Shown: positions 1 through 9,020 of the stretch, piece after piece | How positions within the stretch are numbered: position 1 is the stretch's first letter | How the letters are laid out: each line of letters begins with the position of its first letter | Origin: Chara braunii | Lineage: Eukaryota; Streptophyta; Charophyceae; Charales; Characeae | Length of the DNA stretch: 25,708 nt | NCBI GenBank assembly: GCA_003427395.1 | Contig: BFEA01000410.1 | Location: forward strand, 275,489-301,196 | Reading direction: 5' to 3' | Notes under the pieces: generated by a model | What the model was told of the DNA's origin: nothing | Seen by the model: only the letters and a program-made list of their open reading frames with translations | The model's database searches: none | Program-made: the position numbers and the translations under genes

Positions 1-168
1 GGGAGGGGAGGTTATAGCGAGTACATGTCAACAACCAAGATGAGGGGGAGGAGGGCGAAGACATGGAGTAGCAGCAGGAGGAGGGCAAAGACGTGGACGG
101 GGAGGACCGGGAGGAGGATGAAGACGAGGAACATGACGACAAAGATCCGAAAAAAAAAGAAAAAAGGG

Positions 169-180
169 TGCCACGTGGCA
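169..180. promoter_or_regulatory. Perfect G-box palindrome TGCCACGTGGCA
   Basis: A 12-bp perfect palindrome centred on CACGTG, the core bound by plant bZIP and bHLH factors. The same 12-mer recurs at 2022-2033. No adjacent gene is recognised, so any regulatory role is inferred from the motif alone. Confidence 0.3.
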
Positions 181-325
181 TGAGCAGGGAAGGGAGGGGG
201 GGAGGTTATAGCAAGTACATGATGATGACCAAGAGGAGGAGGAGGAGGAGCGGAAGGAGGATGCAGACATGGAAAAGGAGGAGGCGGACGGAGAGCAGAA
301 AGGAGGAAGACCATGACAACAAAAC

Positions 326-328
<3 letters not shown>

Positions 329-387
<59 letters not shown>
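329..387. repeat. (GA)n microsatellite
   Basis: An uninterrupted GA dinucleotide run of 59 bases at the end of the second 194-bp unit. It explains the (RE)n and (SL)n peptides of the frames crossing it. Confidence 0.97.
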
Positions 388-389
<2 letters not shown>

Positions 390-680
390 GATTGCACTGC
401 TCCTCGCGCGGCCTTTGCTGCACCCACTGCCAGCCCTCTTGTGCCTGCTCCGCGTCTGCTCCTTGCCTGCTATGGCCGCCTCGTTGCCCTGCTTCTTCCT
501 CCCTCTGACAATGGCGGTAGTCGCGGGCATGCAAGCTCGAACATTGTTGTGGGAGGGGGGGCGGCCGAACTCGCAAGACGGGATGATGAATTCAAAGACT
601 GTGCCCACTACGAAGCTGCCACGATGCAAGGATGACATTCAAACGGGCAGAAACATAGAAGGAAGAAAACTTCCCACAGG
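388..680. other. Unrecognised sequence after the (GA)n tract
   Basis: Mixed-composition DNA with no domain, RNA gene or repeat that I recognise. Open frames here continue out of the (GA)n tract and look fortuitous. Confidence 0.4.
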
Positions 681-905
681 CAAAAAAAATAAAATTCTGG
701 CCCTACTGGATGCCCCTTCAGGGCCAAAAAAAAATTCTGCTCGTATTTTTGGCTGGCAGCCCTGGGTGAGACGAAACGCCCTGGACAAACAAAAAAAAAA
801 TTGGCCGTTGGCCAAAGGGCCTGGAATCCGGACCGGGATCCGGACACGTTCACCGGACACCGGACACTGGACGGTCCGGATCCCTGTCCGGAGGTCCGGA
901 TCGCT
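681..905. repeat. A-run units and a CCGGA-rich cluster
   Basis: Three A-runs (starting near 682, 726 and 791) are each followed by AATTC or AATTGG and a GGCC/CCCTGG segment, suggesting a degenerate short tandem unit. From about 825 to 902 the pentamer CCGGA occurs seven times in roughly 80 bp, including GGTCCGGAT and CACCGGACA. A related TCCGG-rich stretch lies at 20905-20995. Confidence 0.5.
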
Positions 906-1091
906 GCCATGGTTTGTATGGATCTGTTGTTGTATGCTCTCCATAAAACCCTATCGCCCGCATATCACTCTTCTCTCTATTGATCTTTTGCTTTCGGAGG
1001 AGGTAAAATGTTGTCTATAGGTGGTGTACGTCCCTTTCCAAAGTCTTACTAAAGTATATCATTCAAATAAACAACAACAAAATTATTTTAG

Positions 1092-1290
1092 TCAATAATA
1101 AAAATTTTGTTCATAGCATGCTGGAATGAATTGGGTGCATTAAACATGACATCACCACAAATTCATAAAAACCACACATGATCGGAAGTGAAGCCTTGTA
1201 TTGATCCCTGGGTCTTATCCATATCCGGTGGTACAGGAACTTCAGATCCATCGTGCTGAAGTACATAGATTCATGCACCATGTCCTGGAG
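1092..1290 (-). pseudogene. Ty3/gypsy-type reverse transcriptase fragment, frameshifted
   Basis: On the minus strand a 76-codon frame (1341-1111) contains YFSTMDLKFLYHRIWIRP, then DQYKAS and GFYEFVVM. This order matches the Ty3/gypsy RT core: F-S-x-L/M-D-L-x-x-x-Y-H-x-I, then D-x-x-K-T/A, then G-x-Y-E-F-x-V-M. The expected Pro-Phe-Gly-Leu-x-Asn-Ala-Pro segment is disrupted near 1141-1150. An N-A-P...F-Q-H-A-M-N stretch follows in a neighbouring frame and stops at about 1092, before the catalytic Y-x-D-D would appear. The protease and the rest of RT, RNase H and integrase are not seen nearby. Upstream of about 1290 the match to the family is poor. The intact protein would have copied element RNA into DNA; this fragment cannot. 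Confidence 0.8.
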
Positions 1291-1341
1291 GTCATCCATA
1301 TAAATGCAATAACCCGCTCGATATGCCCTGATGTTGTCCAA

Positions 1342-1798
1342 GTGGGCACGCGCAGGCCAAGACCCCAGGCCTAAGGCCGCAAGGATCCAGGGGAATACCC
1401 CCCCCCCAAATCGGGTTCAGGGCCTGTGCGTCCGATATTTTACTTCGGTCAACTGCCCAGTGGTCCATGAGTCAAAGTCTGCATGGACCCAGCCCGGGCC
1501 GAAGGTCAGACACACACACTTGTTTGTACGCAGGTACCGAGACAGCATTCGGACCAAGTGAAAGCCTGCAACTGTATGGGATCCGGGCCATGGCTGTGAG
1601 TCAATCTGAGCCACCGTGGGTGGGAGACCTGAGGCAGGTCAACCTCGTCAAACGCTACATAAGGCCCTGCCTCCAGGGAGTCAACATTCAGTCTTGTGAT
1701 GCTGACTTGATGCTGGCTGGACGCTGGCATTGTGGACGACAACGCGGGACTGCTGCCTGCGTGCTGGCGCCTTCCTGTCTTGGTGCCAGCTTTCTTCA
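1342..1798. other. No gene recognised
   Basis: Moderately GC-rich sequence with a short C run near 1400-1407. No conserved domain, RNA gene or clear repeat is seen. It may be further decayed retrotransposon sequence next to the RT fragment, but nothing in it proves that. Confidence 0.35.
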
Positions 1799-1897
1799 TT
1801 GCTGAAGTGGCATCTGCCACTCTGTCTACTTGCTGATGTGGCATATGCCACGCTGTCTTCGACGTTGCTGACGTGCCATATGCCACACTGTCTTCAT
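1799..1897. repeat. Three ~31-34-bp tandem units with CATATG palindromes
   Basis: Units start at 1799, 1830 and 1864. Each has the form TTGCTGA-x-GTG(G/C)CAT(A/C)TGCCAC-x-CTGTCTTC. Unit 2 contains the perfect 12-bp palindrome TGGCATATGCCA and unit 3 the near-identical GTGCCATATGCCAC. The sequence GTGCCACGTGGCAC at 2021-2034 may be an isolated relative. Confidence 0.75.
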
Positions 1898-2020
1898 TGC
1901 CGAGTTGGACGCAACAAGGAGGGAGATCAGGATCTGTGGATTGATGGAGAGTGAGAGGATACTTAGTACCTGTTGCTGATGCCAATACTGTGCGCTGCTG
2001 AACGTCTTCACGGGAGAACT

Positions 2021-2034
2021 GTGCCACGTGGCAC
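2021..2034. promoter_or_regulatory. 14-bp perfect palindrome GTGCCACGTGGCAC (G-box)
   Basis: A perfect palindrome centred on CACGTG. Its inner 12-mer is identical to the site at 169-180. It resembles a strong plant G-box, but there is no recognisable gene downstream. Confidence 0.3.
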
Positions 2035-2259
2035 TCTGATGTGATCAGGCCCTGTCAGGCTCATTATTGGACACTGTTTGCTGACGTGGAGGCGAGGGGA
2101 AGCCTGGAGAAGGAGAGGGAAATGTTGGGCTACTATCTCTGTGGTCATTGGTGGACACTTACTTTTCCACTCTCTAAAATGTCTATCCCCCCTCTCTCCT
2201 CTTCGTCGTGCTTGCCTATTAGTTTCTTTGGTTGTCTTCTAAGCTCATTCAGAACCTGC

Positions 2260-2800
2260 TGCCGCTGCAGTGTCTCGGAACAGGAACCTGATGCTGCTAA
2301 GAACTGCGGCCCTTCAAACCTGCTGCTTGTTGCTTCTGAAAGCCCTGGTACCCTGAGGCAGCACTCTGCTGCAGCTGGAAACAGCAGCCTACGGAAACAG
2401 TAGTCTGACGCTGCTGAAACCAACAACTTTCTGACAGCGGCAGCCTGCTCAAAGTAGCAGCATTACTTCAAAAAACCTGCTGCTCCGCCGCACTGCTGTG
2501 CCAAATTTAGTAGCACTGCAATAGTCAGCAGCAGCCCCTTAGCACAGCAGTCCGCTGCTGCTGAGTACAGCAACACCCTGAGCAGCAGCACCGCGATCAG
2601 CAATTTAACTGCACTTGAACAGTATGTTACTGCTTCTGAGAAACAGAGGGCAGTGGTCGACCCATTGAGAAACAGCAGTGTTGTCGTCGAGGAAACTGCA
2701 GCAGCACAGATCTCGAGAGAACAGCAGCTGCACGGGCTTCGAAGAAACAGCAGCAGCACATACCTTAAGAAAAACAGCAGATTTGCGACCTCAAACCACT
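2260..2800. repeat. CAG/CTG-rich region with a degenerate ~26-bp minisatellite
   Basis: CAGCAG, GCTGCTG and CTGCAG are heavily over-represented. Between 2637 and 2790 the core GA(G/A)AAACAGCAG recurs at about 2637, 2667, 2690, 2716, 2742 and 2767, that is every 23-30 bases. Stops in all frames break any poly-Gln or poly-Ala reading, so I treat this as a non-coding minisatellite. Confidence 0.6.
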
Positions 2801-2859
2801 AATCAGCAGCAGTGGTTGTGATACCTCGTCAATCATGACTGCAACCTGATGATGAATCG

Positions 2860-4300
2860 TTGTAGAGCGACCGTACTCTCCGTTTCCTCTCCTTTTTGCC
2901 TCCTCCTCACTCATAGCTCCTCCTCTTCTCCCTCTCTCTCCTTCGTCCCTTAATGCATCTGGCCAACCACCCTGGCCATAACCACCGAGCTCTCATTACT
3001 CATACTGTCAATGCGGTTATCCAGTCATGGGGCAAAACATCACAATGATGTCCACTACCTAACACATCAAATTGAACAACGATCCACCTGACGCAGTACC
3101 CCTTGAACCTTTTTCCTTACCGTAGATTAGTGCAGTTCCAGCATTCTCCTCGCACGTAGGGATCTCCCTCACTTTTTCTTGCTCTTCCACCTCATTTCCA
3201 TCCTTCCCCTCCTTATTTTCGTTGTTCCTCTACTCCTTCCTCACCCTTCATCTACTTGTGTGCTCTTGCCTGCGTTTCCGTAACTGTCTCCACCGCCTGT
3301 TTCTGGTCTCCAACAACGACCAGAGCTAAACAGAAATAACATGCACAAAAAAGCCGGCGTAATCTGAAAACAACGGGATAGAAATCGCAAAAGCATGCGC
3401 ATTATGAGGCTGAATCCTAGAATCGGAATGCAGGTAGGGAATGAGGTTCCGCTACAACACTTAAAGGTACCCTCCTCTCTTCCTTTCCCCTTCACCACCT
3501 CTCCTTCTCCTCAGTCTTCCGCTGCACTGAGTTGTGTTCCCCTTTTTCCTCCGTCCTCGACCTTCTCCCAATGCCTTTTCGCTACCTCCCTTTCTAATGA
3601 TCTAACGACGAATCGGTCCACCCCAAACCTTCTCACCAGGCTAAAAACCACTCAAACAATTAACTCTTAGTTTCAAAAAGGTGTCTGCTGGATGAAATCC
3701 CACAGGTCGTATCACCCTTTTCCATAGACGCCACGCAAAACGATTGCAGCGAAGAATTGATTTTCAACATATCACTTCGTTGACGGGTAAGATAGAAAGA
3801 ATTGAATATGATCCAAATTGTTCCTCTTGGATTGCCCCCTTCAACTCGTGCCTTCCTTTCCTGTCGTCTTCACCTTCTCCTGTTGTTCTTCTAGCTCCTA
3901 ATACAACACTCGAACAAAAAAAAACTAGCACCACTATCGAGGTCGCCTGGGACCAAATCCCCTGGCTAGCCCTCTATCATGCCTTGTTCTGACTACGAAT
4001 GGGAAGACACGCAATCTTCTACCCCTCAGCTCTCCTCCTCTATGTCCTTCTCTACCTCTCGATCTTCCTTCTTCATTGTCGTCAGTTCGCTCCTTCCCAC
4101 GTCAGTGTCCACCTCGCCAACACCAAGTGAACTTTCCCATCTGTTTCACGTAAGCACACCGCATCGCCCGTTCAACCTTCGTCTCCCCACTCCTTTCTCC
4201 TTCTACCTCTTCCTCCTCCTCTTCTTCTTCTTCTACCTGTTAGTGCCTCCCTGCCTCGTTCGGTGCGCTCATCGAACCTTCTCCTTGACAAAAAGCTCCC
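2860..4300. other. Pyrimidine-rich, gene-poor stretch
   Basis: The plus strand is repeatedly C/T-rich (about 2870-2955, 3165-3260, 3465-3600, 3830-3900 and 4010-4250), with CTCCTC and TTCCTT runs. The frames here are Ser/Pro/Phe/Leu-rich, as expected from such composition, and show no family signature. No RNA gene or mobile-element end is recognised. Confidence 0.5.
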
Positions 4301-4424
4301 CGTTGCTGGCCGCACTGTCTTATAGCATTTCAGGCCAGTCTAAGGGGCTGCAAGCTAACCAAAACTCAAGAGTATCTGCTTTGGATCTACACCAAATTCA
4401 TTCAGAGAAAAAACATAGTTAAAA

Positions 4425-4478
4425 CTTAAAACTTTTAAGTGTGAAAGCGGGAAATAAAAAAAAAATAAAAAAACAAGA
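4425..4478. repeat. Short palindrome followed by A-rich tract
   Basis: CTTAAAA-C-TTTTAAG is a perfect 7+1+7 inverted repeat at 4425-4439. About a dozen bases later comes an A-rich tract (AATAAAAAAAAAATAAAAAAAC). This could be the A-tail of an unrecognised plus-strand retroelement, but I found no matching target-site duplication. Confidence 0.3.
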
Positions 4479-4645
4479 AGCAAAAGCAGCCTCCATCTTA
4501 CATGTCCTCCCTACATACGGGCTATGCTAATTTTCTCTACATTCCAATTTTAACGGATGTCTCGAAGGACGAGGTCATGGCAACTGCCCCTAGATACCGT
4601 CGTGGAACTAACCAGCCCTAGGTAATGCAGGAATCTTATTCATCT

Positions 4646-4716
4646 GCTTCCATCTGGATTCGAACTCAGGTCTACATTTCAACAGTTTATGGGTGTACCA
4701 ACTGGGGTAGGCCCAT
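4646..4716 (-). other. tRNA-like sequence, probably an old SINE head
   Basis: Read on the minus strand this has an A-box-like TACCCCAGTTGGTACACC and a good B box, GAGTTCGAATCC, about 45 bases apart as in tRNA. An anticodon-loop-like CTGTTGA with T33 would place anticodon GTT (Asn). The acceptor and D stems do not pair, so it is not a working tRNA gene. A tRNA-derived SINE head or tRNA pseudogene fits. No poly(A) end was identified. Confidence 0.45.
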
Positions 4717-4739
4717 CGGTTCCGGCCAGTCCTGGAACA

Positions 4740-5450
4740 AGTATCGGGCCCTGTCCCCAAAATGAAAAGAAAAAAAAATAAAAGAAAGTTAGAAAAAAAC
4801 AAATATGGAGACTGTTGGTACCCCTTTGATCCTGATTGTCACATCAGGGGCCAGGACCAACTAGCATCGTTTTACAGGGTGTGTGGTGTTCTTTTCTCAT
4901 TTAAAAACGCATAAACAATGCTATTTTTCATTAAGGCAGTAGCAAAGAAAAGGACCCAAAAAACGAAACATCACGGGACCTGACATCGACATCATGACAG
5001 TACAGGCTATGCATCCACACTTCCACCAACCTGGTACATCTGCATGCGACCTCCATGCCGGCCTGTTCGCAGTCTTCCACGGAAATCTCAATATTCTCAA
5101 TTTCTGCAAAAAAATAATAGCAAGGCGCGAAGCTTCAACCCCACCCCACCCCTGCTTCGCACCAACGAAAAGTGGCCAGCAAATGAATTTAAAAAAATTC
5201 TACTGGACGATGGGCAGCTGCATCCACGAAAACAAAAACAATCCACACTAGCAGTGGATATGCGAAATGATCAACGACTGACGGATGTCACGGACGGCCG
5301 CACGTGGTCGAAAACGGAGGAGCACAAGCGTAAATCGGACGTAGTGGGTCAAGGCTCCAGGGATAGGAATTGGAGCAAAACCAAAAGGGATACTCCTGCA
5401 GGACCCTCAACCCCTCGGTTAGTCCAATTGCATTCCATCGCTCAGCCACC
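4740..5450. other. No gene recognised
   Basis: It starts with A-rich sequence (4762-4802) and continues as mixed-composition DNA. The open frames (up to 146 codons) show no domain, signal peptide or conserved spacing. I see no support for a gene. Confidence 0.35.
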
Positions 5451-5454
5451 GCCC

Positions 5455-5520
5455 ACTGGCCTCAATCCCTGCACTTGTAGCTGAAAGTACAGTGCCTTAA
5501 CCAATAGAGTGTCGGCATAC
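5455..5520 (-). other. Degenerate tRNA-like sequence (Glu/Leu/Ser-type)
   Basis: The minus strand carries ACTCTATTGGTTAAGGCA, resembling a tRNA D-arm. TGTA-CTTTCAGC-TACA then forms a 4-bp anticodon-like stem, followed by a decayed B box, GGGATTGAGGCC (consensus GGTTCGANNCC). The D stem does not pair. It is best read as a relic of a tRNA-derived element. Confidence 0.3.
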
Positions 5521-6242
5521 CACCTATTATGCCAAAGCCACACCACCGTTAAACCTGGCCTCAACAAGCAGCTGCTTTTAAAGCCCCACACATTTACCAC
5601 ATTGAGGCCTCTGTTAACCGTCTGTCCTATTTTGGCCAGCGTCGATCTTTGTTACTTCGGGCAGGGGTGGAAGAAGGGGTGGCTCTAGCAGTACCCCCTT
5701 GCTAACGTCTCGTGCCACAAGGGTAAGGTCTTCCCCCTACTTTTTCCCCTTCCTCCCCCTTGTTCCCTCATGCTTGCCGGTGATAAGCAACCGGACTGTT
5801 GCCCCCCAGAATGGATGGGGCCTCAGTGTTTTTTTTTTTTGGGGGGGGGGGGGGGGGGAGGAACTCCCAACTTTCACTGGAATTAGGCCCCACTCAACAA
5901 GGTCATCATATACTTCTTTTTGGAAAGCAGAAGGCATGACAACAGATCAATGACAGTTCACCTTGACGACGGCCACGACAATGCCGACCTCTCTGCATGG
6001 GCATGCAGTGTGCGCCACCATACTAATAAAAAAAAATCAATCCCTTCTGCTTGTCTCGTTGAGATGCCTGGATAACTAACGCACATTGTAAAATGCACGC
6101 TCACACACTCTTTGACCTAACCATACGTGCGCTCGCCATTCCAGCTACTGACGGTGGGTTACAGGCTGCACAAAAATGAGCGTGCCACTGTCACAACTGA
6201 CATTGCAGACGCAACTCACATGATCTGCATAAAAACATGGAT
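5521..6242. other. Unrecognised region with a T12G18 homopolymer pair
   Basis: Twelve T followed directly by eighteen G occupy 5829-5858. The rest is ordinary mixed sequence. Frames crossing the homopolymers read Pro/Lys or Phe/Gly tracts and are not credible genes. Confidence 0.5.
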
Positions 6243-6264
6243 AAATACCCTTGTAAGGGTATTT
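6243..6264. repeat. Perfect 10+2+10 inverted repeat
   Basis: AAATACCCTT and its exact complement AAGGGTATTT are separated by GT. It could form a 10-bp hairpin. No promoter, terminator context or matching partner elsewhere was found. Confidence 0.6.
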
Positions 6265-6676
6265 GTGCCTACATTAGACTTTAGCGCACACGTAGTATTT
6301 TCATTTGAACTTTTCAATTTCAATTTGGCTTTAGGAATTAAGCACATCTTTATCGGTTTTTCACATAACTATTTCAGAGCCTTTGCATTATACATGGATG
6401 CATATTTTTGTGCTACGTTCTTGGTTGCAATCTTTCCTCGTGCTCCCAACCCCCCTTTTTCATGCCATCATCGGTAAGTTGTTTACTTCTTCCTCCCTTC
6501 GCGCCCTTTTCTTCTTCTTGATCCTGTTAAATCTTAGTCTTGCTTCATGTCCTCTCTCGTAACCCTCTTACCCGCCTTCGTCTACACAAGGGAAGACCCT
6601 GATAATCCCCAAATGACCGTAGAAGTTAAACGACAAAGTGTAAGGAGGTTTTTAACGCCTTTTACTCTGCGATTTG

Positions 6677-7160
6677 ATTGGCTACAAACACTCCAATCGG
6701 GTCCACATGGCTCTCCCGCGAGCCTTCCCTTTCTTTCTTTCTCCCCTCGTCTATCTTTCGTCATCATGCCTTCTCCGCTTCCTTCGCACCTATAAATACA
6801 GTAAGCGTGTTGTTTTTGCTCTCTCTCGCAATGCGTCTACCAACTTTGCTGGGGTAGTGGCTAAATGAAATGCTGATCAGCTGCTTAGGAAGTCCTAACG
6901 AGGGCGCTGCAACTTTGCAGGATCGTGCACTGGATTGCGGCGACACACTGGAGGATCTGGGTGAATCCGCGTAGCAGTTGGGTGTGGTCGGGTTGACGAT
7001 CGTTGGGGTTAGCGCTGGGTACATAGCAACTGGGATCGTCAGTGCTCAAGTGAGGTGAGAAGTGGTTGTTGATTGGTTGGTTGGCCTGGGGTCATAGTTT
7101 GAGAGGCGAAGAGTCCACTTCCACTTATTCTTTCTCATCTTGACTTTTGAATAAAGTTGT
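6677..7160 (+). promoter_or_regulatory. Possible Pol II unit: CCAAT, TATA box, AATAAA
   Basis: CCAAT-type sequences occur at about 6677 (inverted) and 6693, TATAAATA at 6791-6798, and AATAAA near 7150 with a T-rich stretch after it. TATA to AATAAA is about 360 bp and contains no long open frame. This spacing is what an LTR (U3-R-U5) or a short non-coding transcript would show. No TG...CA ends or duplicated copy were found, so both readings are weak. Confidence 0.25.
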
Positions 7161-7198
7161 ACGGCGAGGGACCATATTTATTTCTTAATCGAATGATT

Positions 7199-7201
<3 letters not shown>

Positions 7202-7282
<81 letters not shown>
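7202..7282. repeat. (CT)n microsatellite, 81 bp
   Basis: An uninterrupted CT dinucleotide tract, the longest pure one sequenced in full in the window. It follows the AATAAA-containing segment. Confidence 0.97.
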
Positions 7283-7285
<3 letters not shown>

Positions 7286-7610
7286 TCAAACGTATGCTAA
7301 GGTGAATGGTGATTGTGTCTCTGGTTCACGAATGCATGTGTGTGATCCCGCAGGAGTATATAATGTATGTATGTCATCTTTTCGCCCCGCCTTCTAGCTT
7401 TCAAGATTGCGTTGGCCGCATACCGTAAAAGTGCGAATGTTGGGGGAGTTGTCCAAATGGATGAGGTTTCACTTTTCCCTCATCAACGAGTGAGTGTGTT
7501 TTCTTCTTCCACTATTGATCTCCTTTAAATGAATGTTTATGCGTGTGGATGGTAATTGAATGAATGATTTTCATTTTTTATCTTCGCTAGGTGTGTTAGG
7601 ATCTTTTTAG

Positions 7611-7922
7611 AGTTCATGCCCCGTGGCCTTCATCGATGAAGCTGTTAATCTTTCCCGTCACAATCTTCCACTTGGAGCAACGATTGTGGCGAGGAGATTA
7701 ACTAGGACTTCATGGATTAAGAAAACGTATTACTCTAGCTACTTTGTGCTCCTTAGGTTGCGCCCCTACGACTCGGATTTCGAGCTTTGCAAGGAGTGTC
7801 GTCAAACTCTTGTGCAAAACCTCGATCCGACGTGTACACCCGTTGTCGTAGCAGACATCCTTAGAAGGGTGTTTTTCGTTGTTTTTGAAGGTTGTATTGG
7901 GTGTGGACTTGTTAACGGATAA
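7611..7922 (+). CDS. Small ORF of unknown function, doubtful
   Basis: An open frame of about 103 codons after a stop at 7608-7610; its first ATG/GTG-type start is the GTG at 7623. The peptide has a basic middle (ARRLTRTSWIKKTYY), a Cys pair (ELCKECRQ) and a hydrophobic C-terminus (FFVVFEGCIGCGL). I do not recognise a family. TTTTTAG immediately before the frame could be a 3' splice site, and GTGAGT at 7490 with CTAG at 7587-7590 could bound a short intron, but the phases do not join it to an upstream ORF. Composition is typical of the neighbourhood, so chance is a real possibility. Confidence 0.2.
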   Translation, partial: SSCPVAFIDEAVNLSRHNLPLGATIVARRLTRTSWIKKTYYSSYFVLLRLRPYDSDFELCKECRQTLVQNLDPTCTPVVVADILRRVFFVVFEGCIGCGLVNG

Positions 7923-8950
7923 CATCTTGATGAGATCTTGATGAGACAACTCTCATCAAGGTGCGCGTCTCGACAACTTCAGCTTCAACAGAAATTCAGG
8001 GTAAATAGGACTGGGTTAAAGAGTGTGTAGGGGCACGCATTACTGTGTTGCATGATGGGTGACTAGTTAGTTGTCAATCGTATGGCCCAATGATTGAAGG
8101 TCTCGTGCTGTGGCGTGAGCAGAAAACGAGTCTGAATGAATTTACCATGCACATAGTGCATGTGTGTATTGAAAAACCGATTCGGTTATTGCAATAATTT
8201 TGGTCGTGGCGAATGATTAGGCGAAGACTCAATCGCGAAGCCACACGAATTTGCAACACTTTGCAGATTTCTTTTTCAAACGGGTCCGCAACCGGTACGG
8301 GCCACGCTCGATTGAGGTGCAGCAATCGCAAATTGCATGAAGGAGCCGTGACCAAATGGCCCCTTTGTTTTTTATATTTAATATTTATTTATTTTCACTT
8401 TGATTAGATTTTTCGTTTGGTTTACAGTCTTTTGGCCTGATTGGGGGCTAGTCGGGCCAATTAGTGGAGCCCGACGTAGGCGAGTAAGAGCTTTTTCGTA
8501 TGATTAAAACTTGCATTTTTGCCATGTGTTAAAAATGCGATCTTCCAACATTAACCAAGGATGACCGGCTGCCTCGTTTGTACTCGACGGTGTGTTGTGT
8601 AGCCAAGGTGCTTCCGTAGCCAATTTCCGGTAAGACCATCGGGGGAGATCTGGTGTGCGAGCGGAATTGTGTTAGGAGTCACTAGGTAGGCCTTTTAGTG
8701 TGGGAGCAGACCGCATGTGCGTGGGTAGAAATTGAATTTTCACTTCAACGGGCGACGCATACGGTATGCCCCACAACTGAAGTGCAAATCGTTGAAGTTT
8801 TGGTACGTGCAGCATCTAAAGACAGACGGTGGCCACAAGTTTAGTTGGTGGGTTTAACATAGCCCAAGGCGGAGCCTTGGCCCAGTTCGGCGAGCTGAGG
8901 CTTGAGCGCAGCATCTATCATACGGGATTCCAAGCTGCCTCACCGCAGGC
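7923..8950. other. No gene recognised; one strong small hairpin
   Basis: Mixed sequence with stops in all frames. CCAAGGC-GGA-GCCTTGG at 8864-8880 is a perfect 7+3+7 hairpin, set just before TGGCCCAGTTCGG, which resembles a tRNA A box. Nothing else is identifiable. Confidence 0.4.
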
Positions 8951-9020
8951 GTGAGTTTAGTTTGATATTTTAACGCACTACACCCATATCCCATATGTTC
9001 GCGGTTCGAGGCCAGCAGTT
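8951..9020 (+). other. tRNA-like remnant with a perfect B box
   Basis: GGTTCGAGGCC at 9003-9013 matches the Pol III B-box consensus. About 45 bases upstream, AGTTTGATATTTTAAC resembles a D-arm, with three of four stem pairs possible. The anticodon and acceptor stems do not form. A decayed tRNA-derived element is likelier than a functional gene. Confidence 0.3.

Larger units (their letters stand above)
1..387. repeat. 194-bp purine-rich tandem repeat, two copies
   Basis: Two head-to-tail copies of a GGA-rich unit. The landmark GGAGGTTATAGC(G/A)AGTACATG begins at 7 and again at 201, giving a 194-bp period. Both copies then run through AGGAGG-rich sequence to a similar end (GAACATGACGACAAAG versus GACCATGACAACAAAA). 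Copy 1 ends in a run of nine A, whereas copy 2 carries the (GA)n tract at that point. Long open frames here encode only Arg/Glu/Lys-rich low-complexity peptide and are not believable genes. Confidence 0.75.

Noticed and set aside
313-1020. 235-codon plus-strand open frame
   Set aside because: It begins in the (GA)n tract (Arg-Glu repeats), crosses repeat-rich DNA and shows no domain. Stop-free low-complexity sequence explains it.
1092-1341. YMDD in the minus-strand RT fragment as the catalytic YxDD motif
   Set aside because: It lies before the F-S-x-M-D-L core, where Ty3 elements have an I/M-D-D-L segment. The catalytic YxDD comes later and is missing here.
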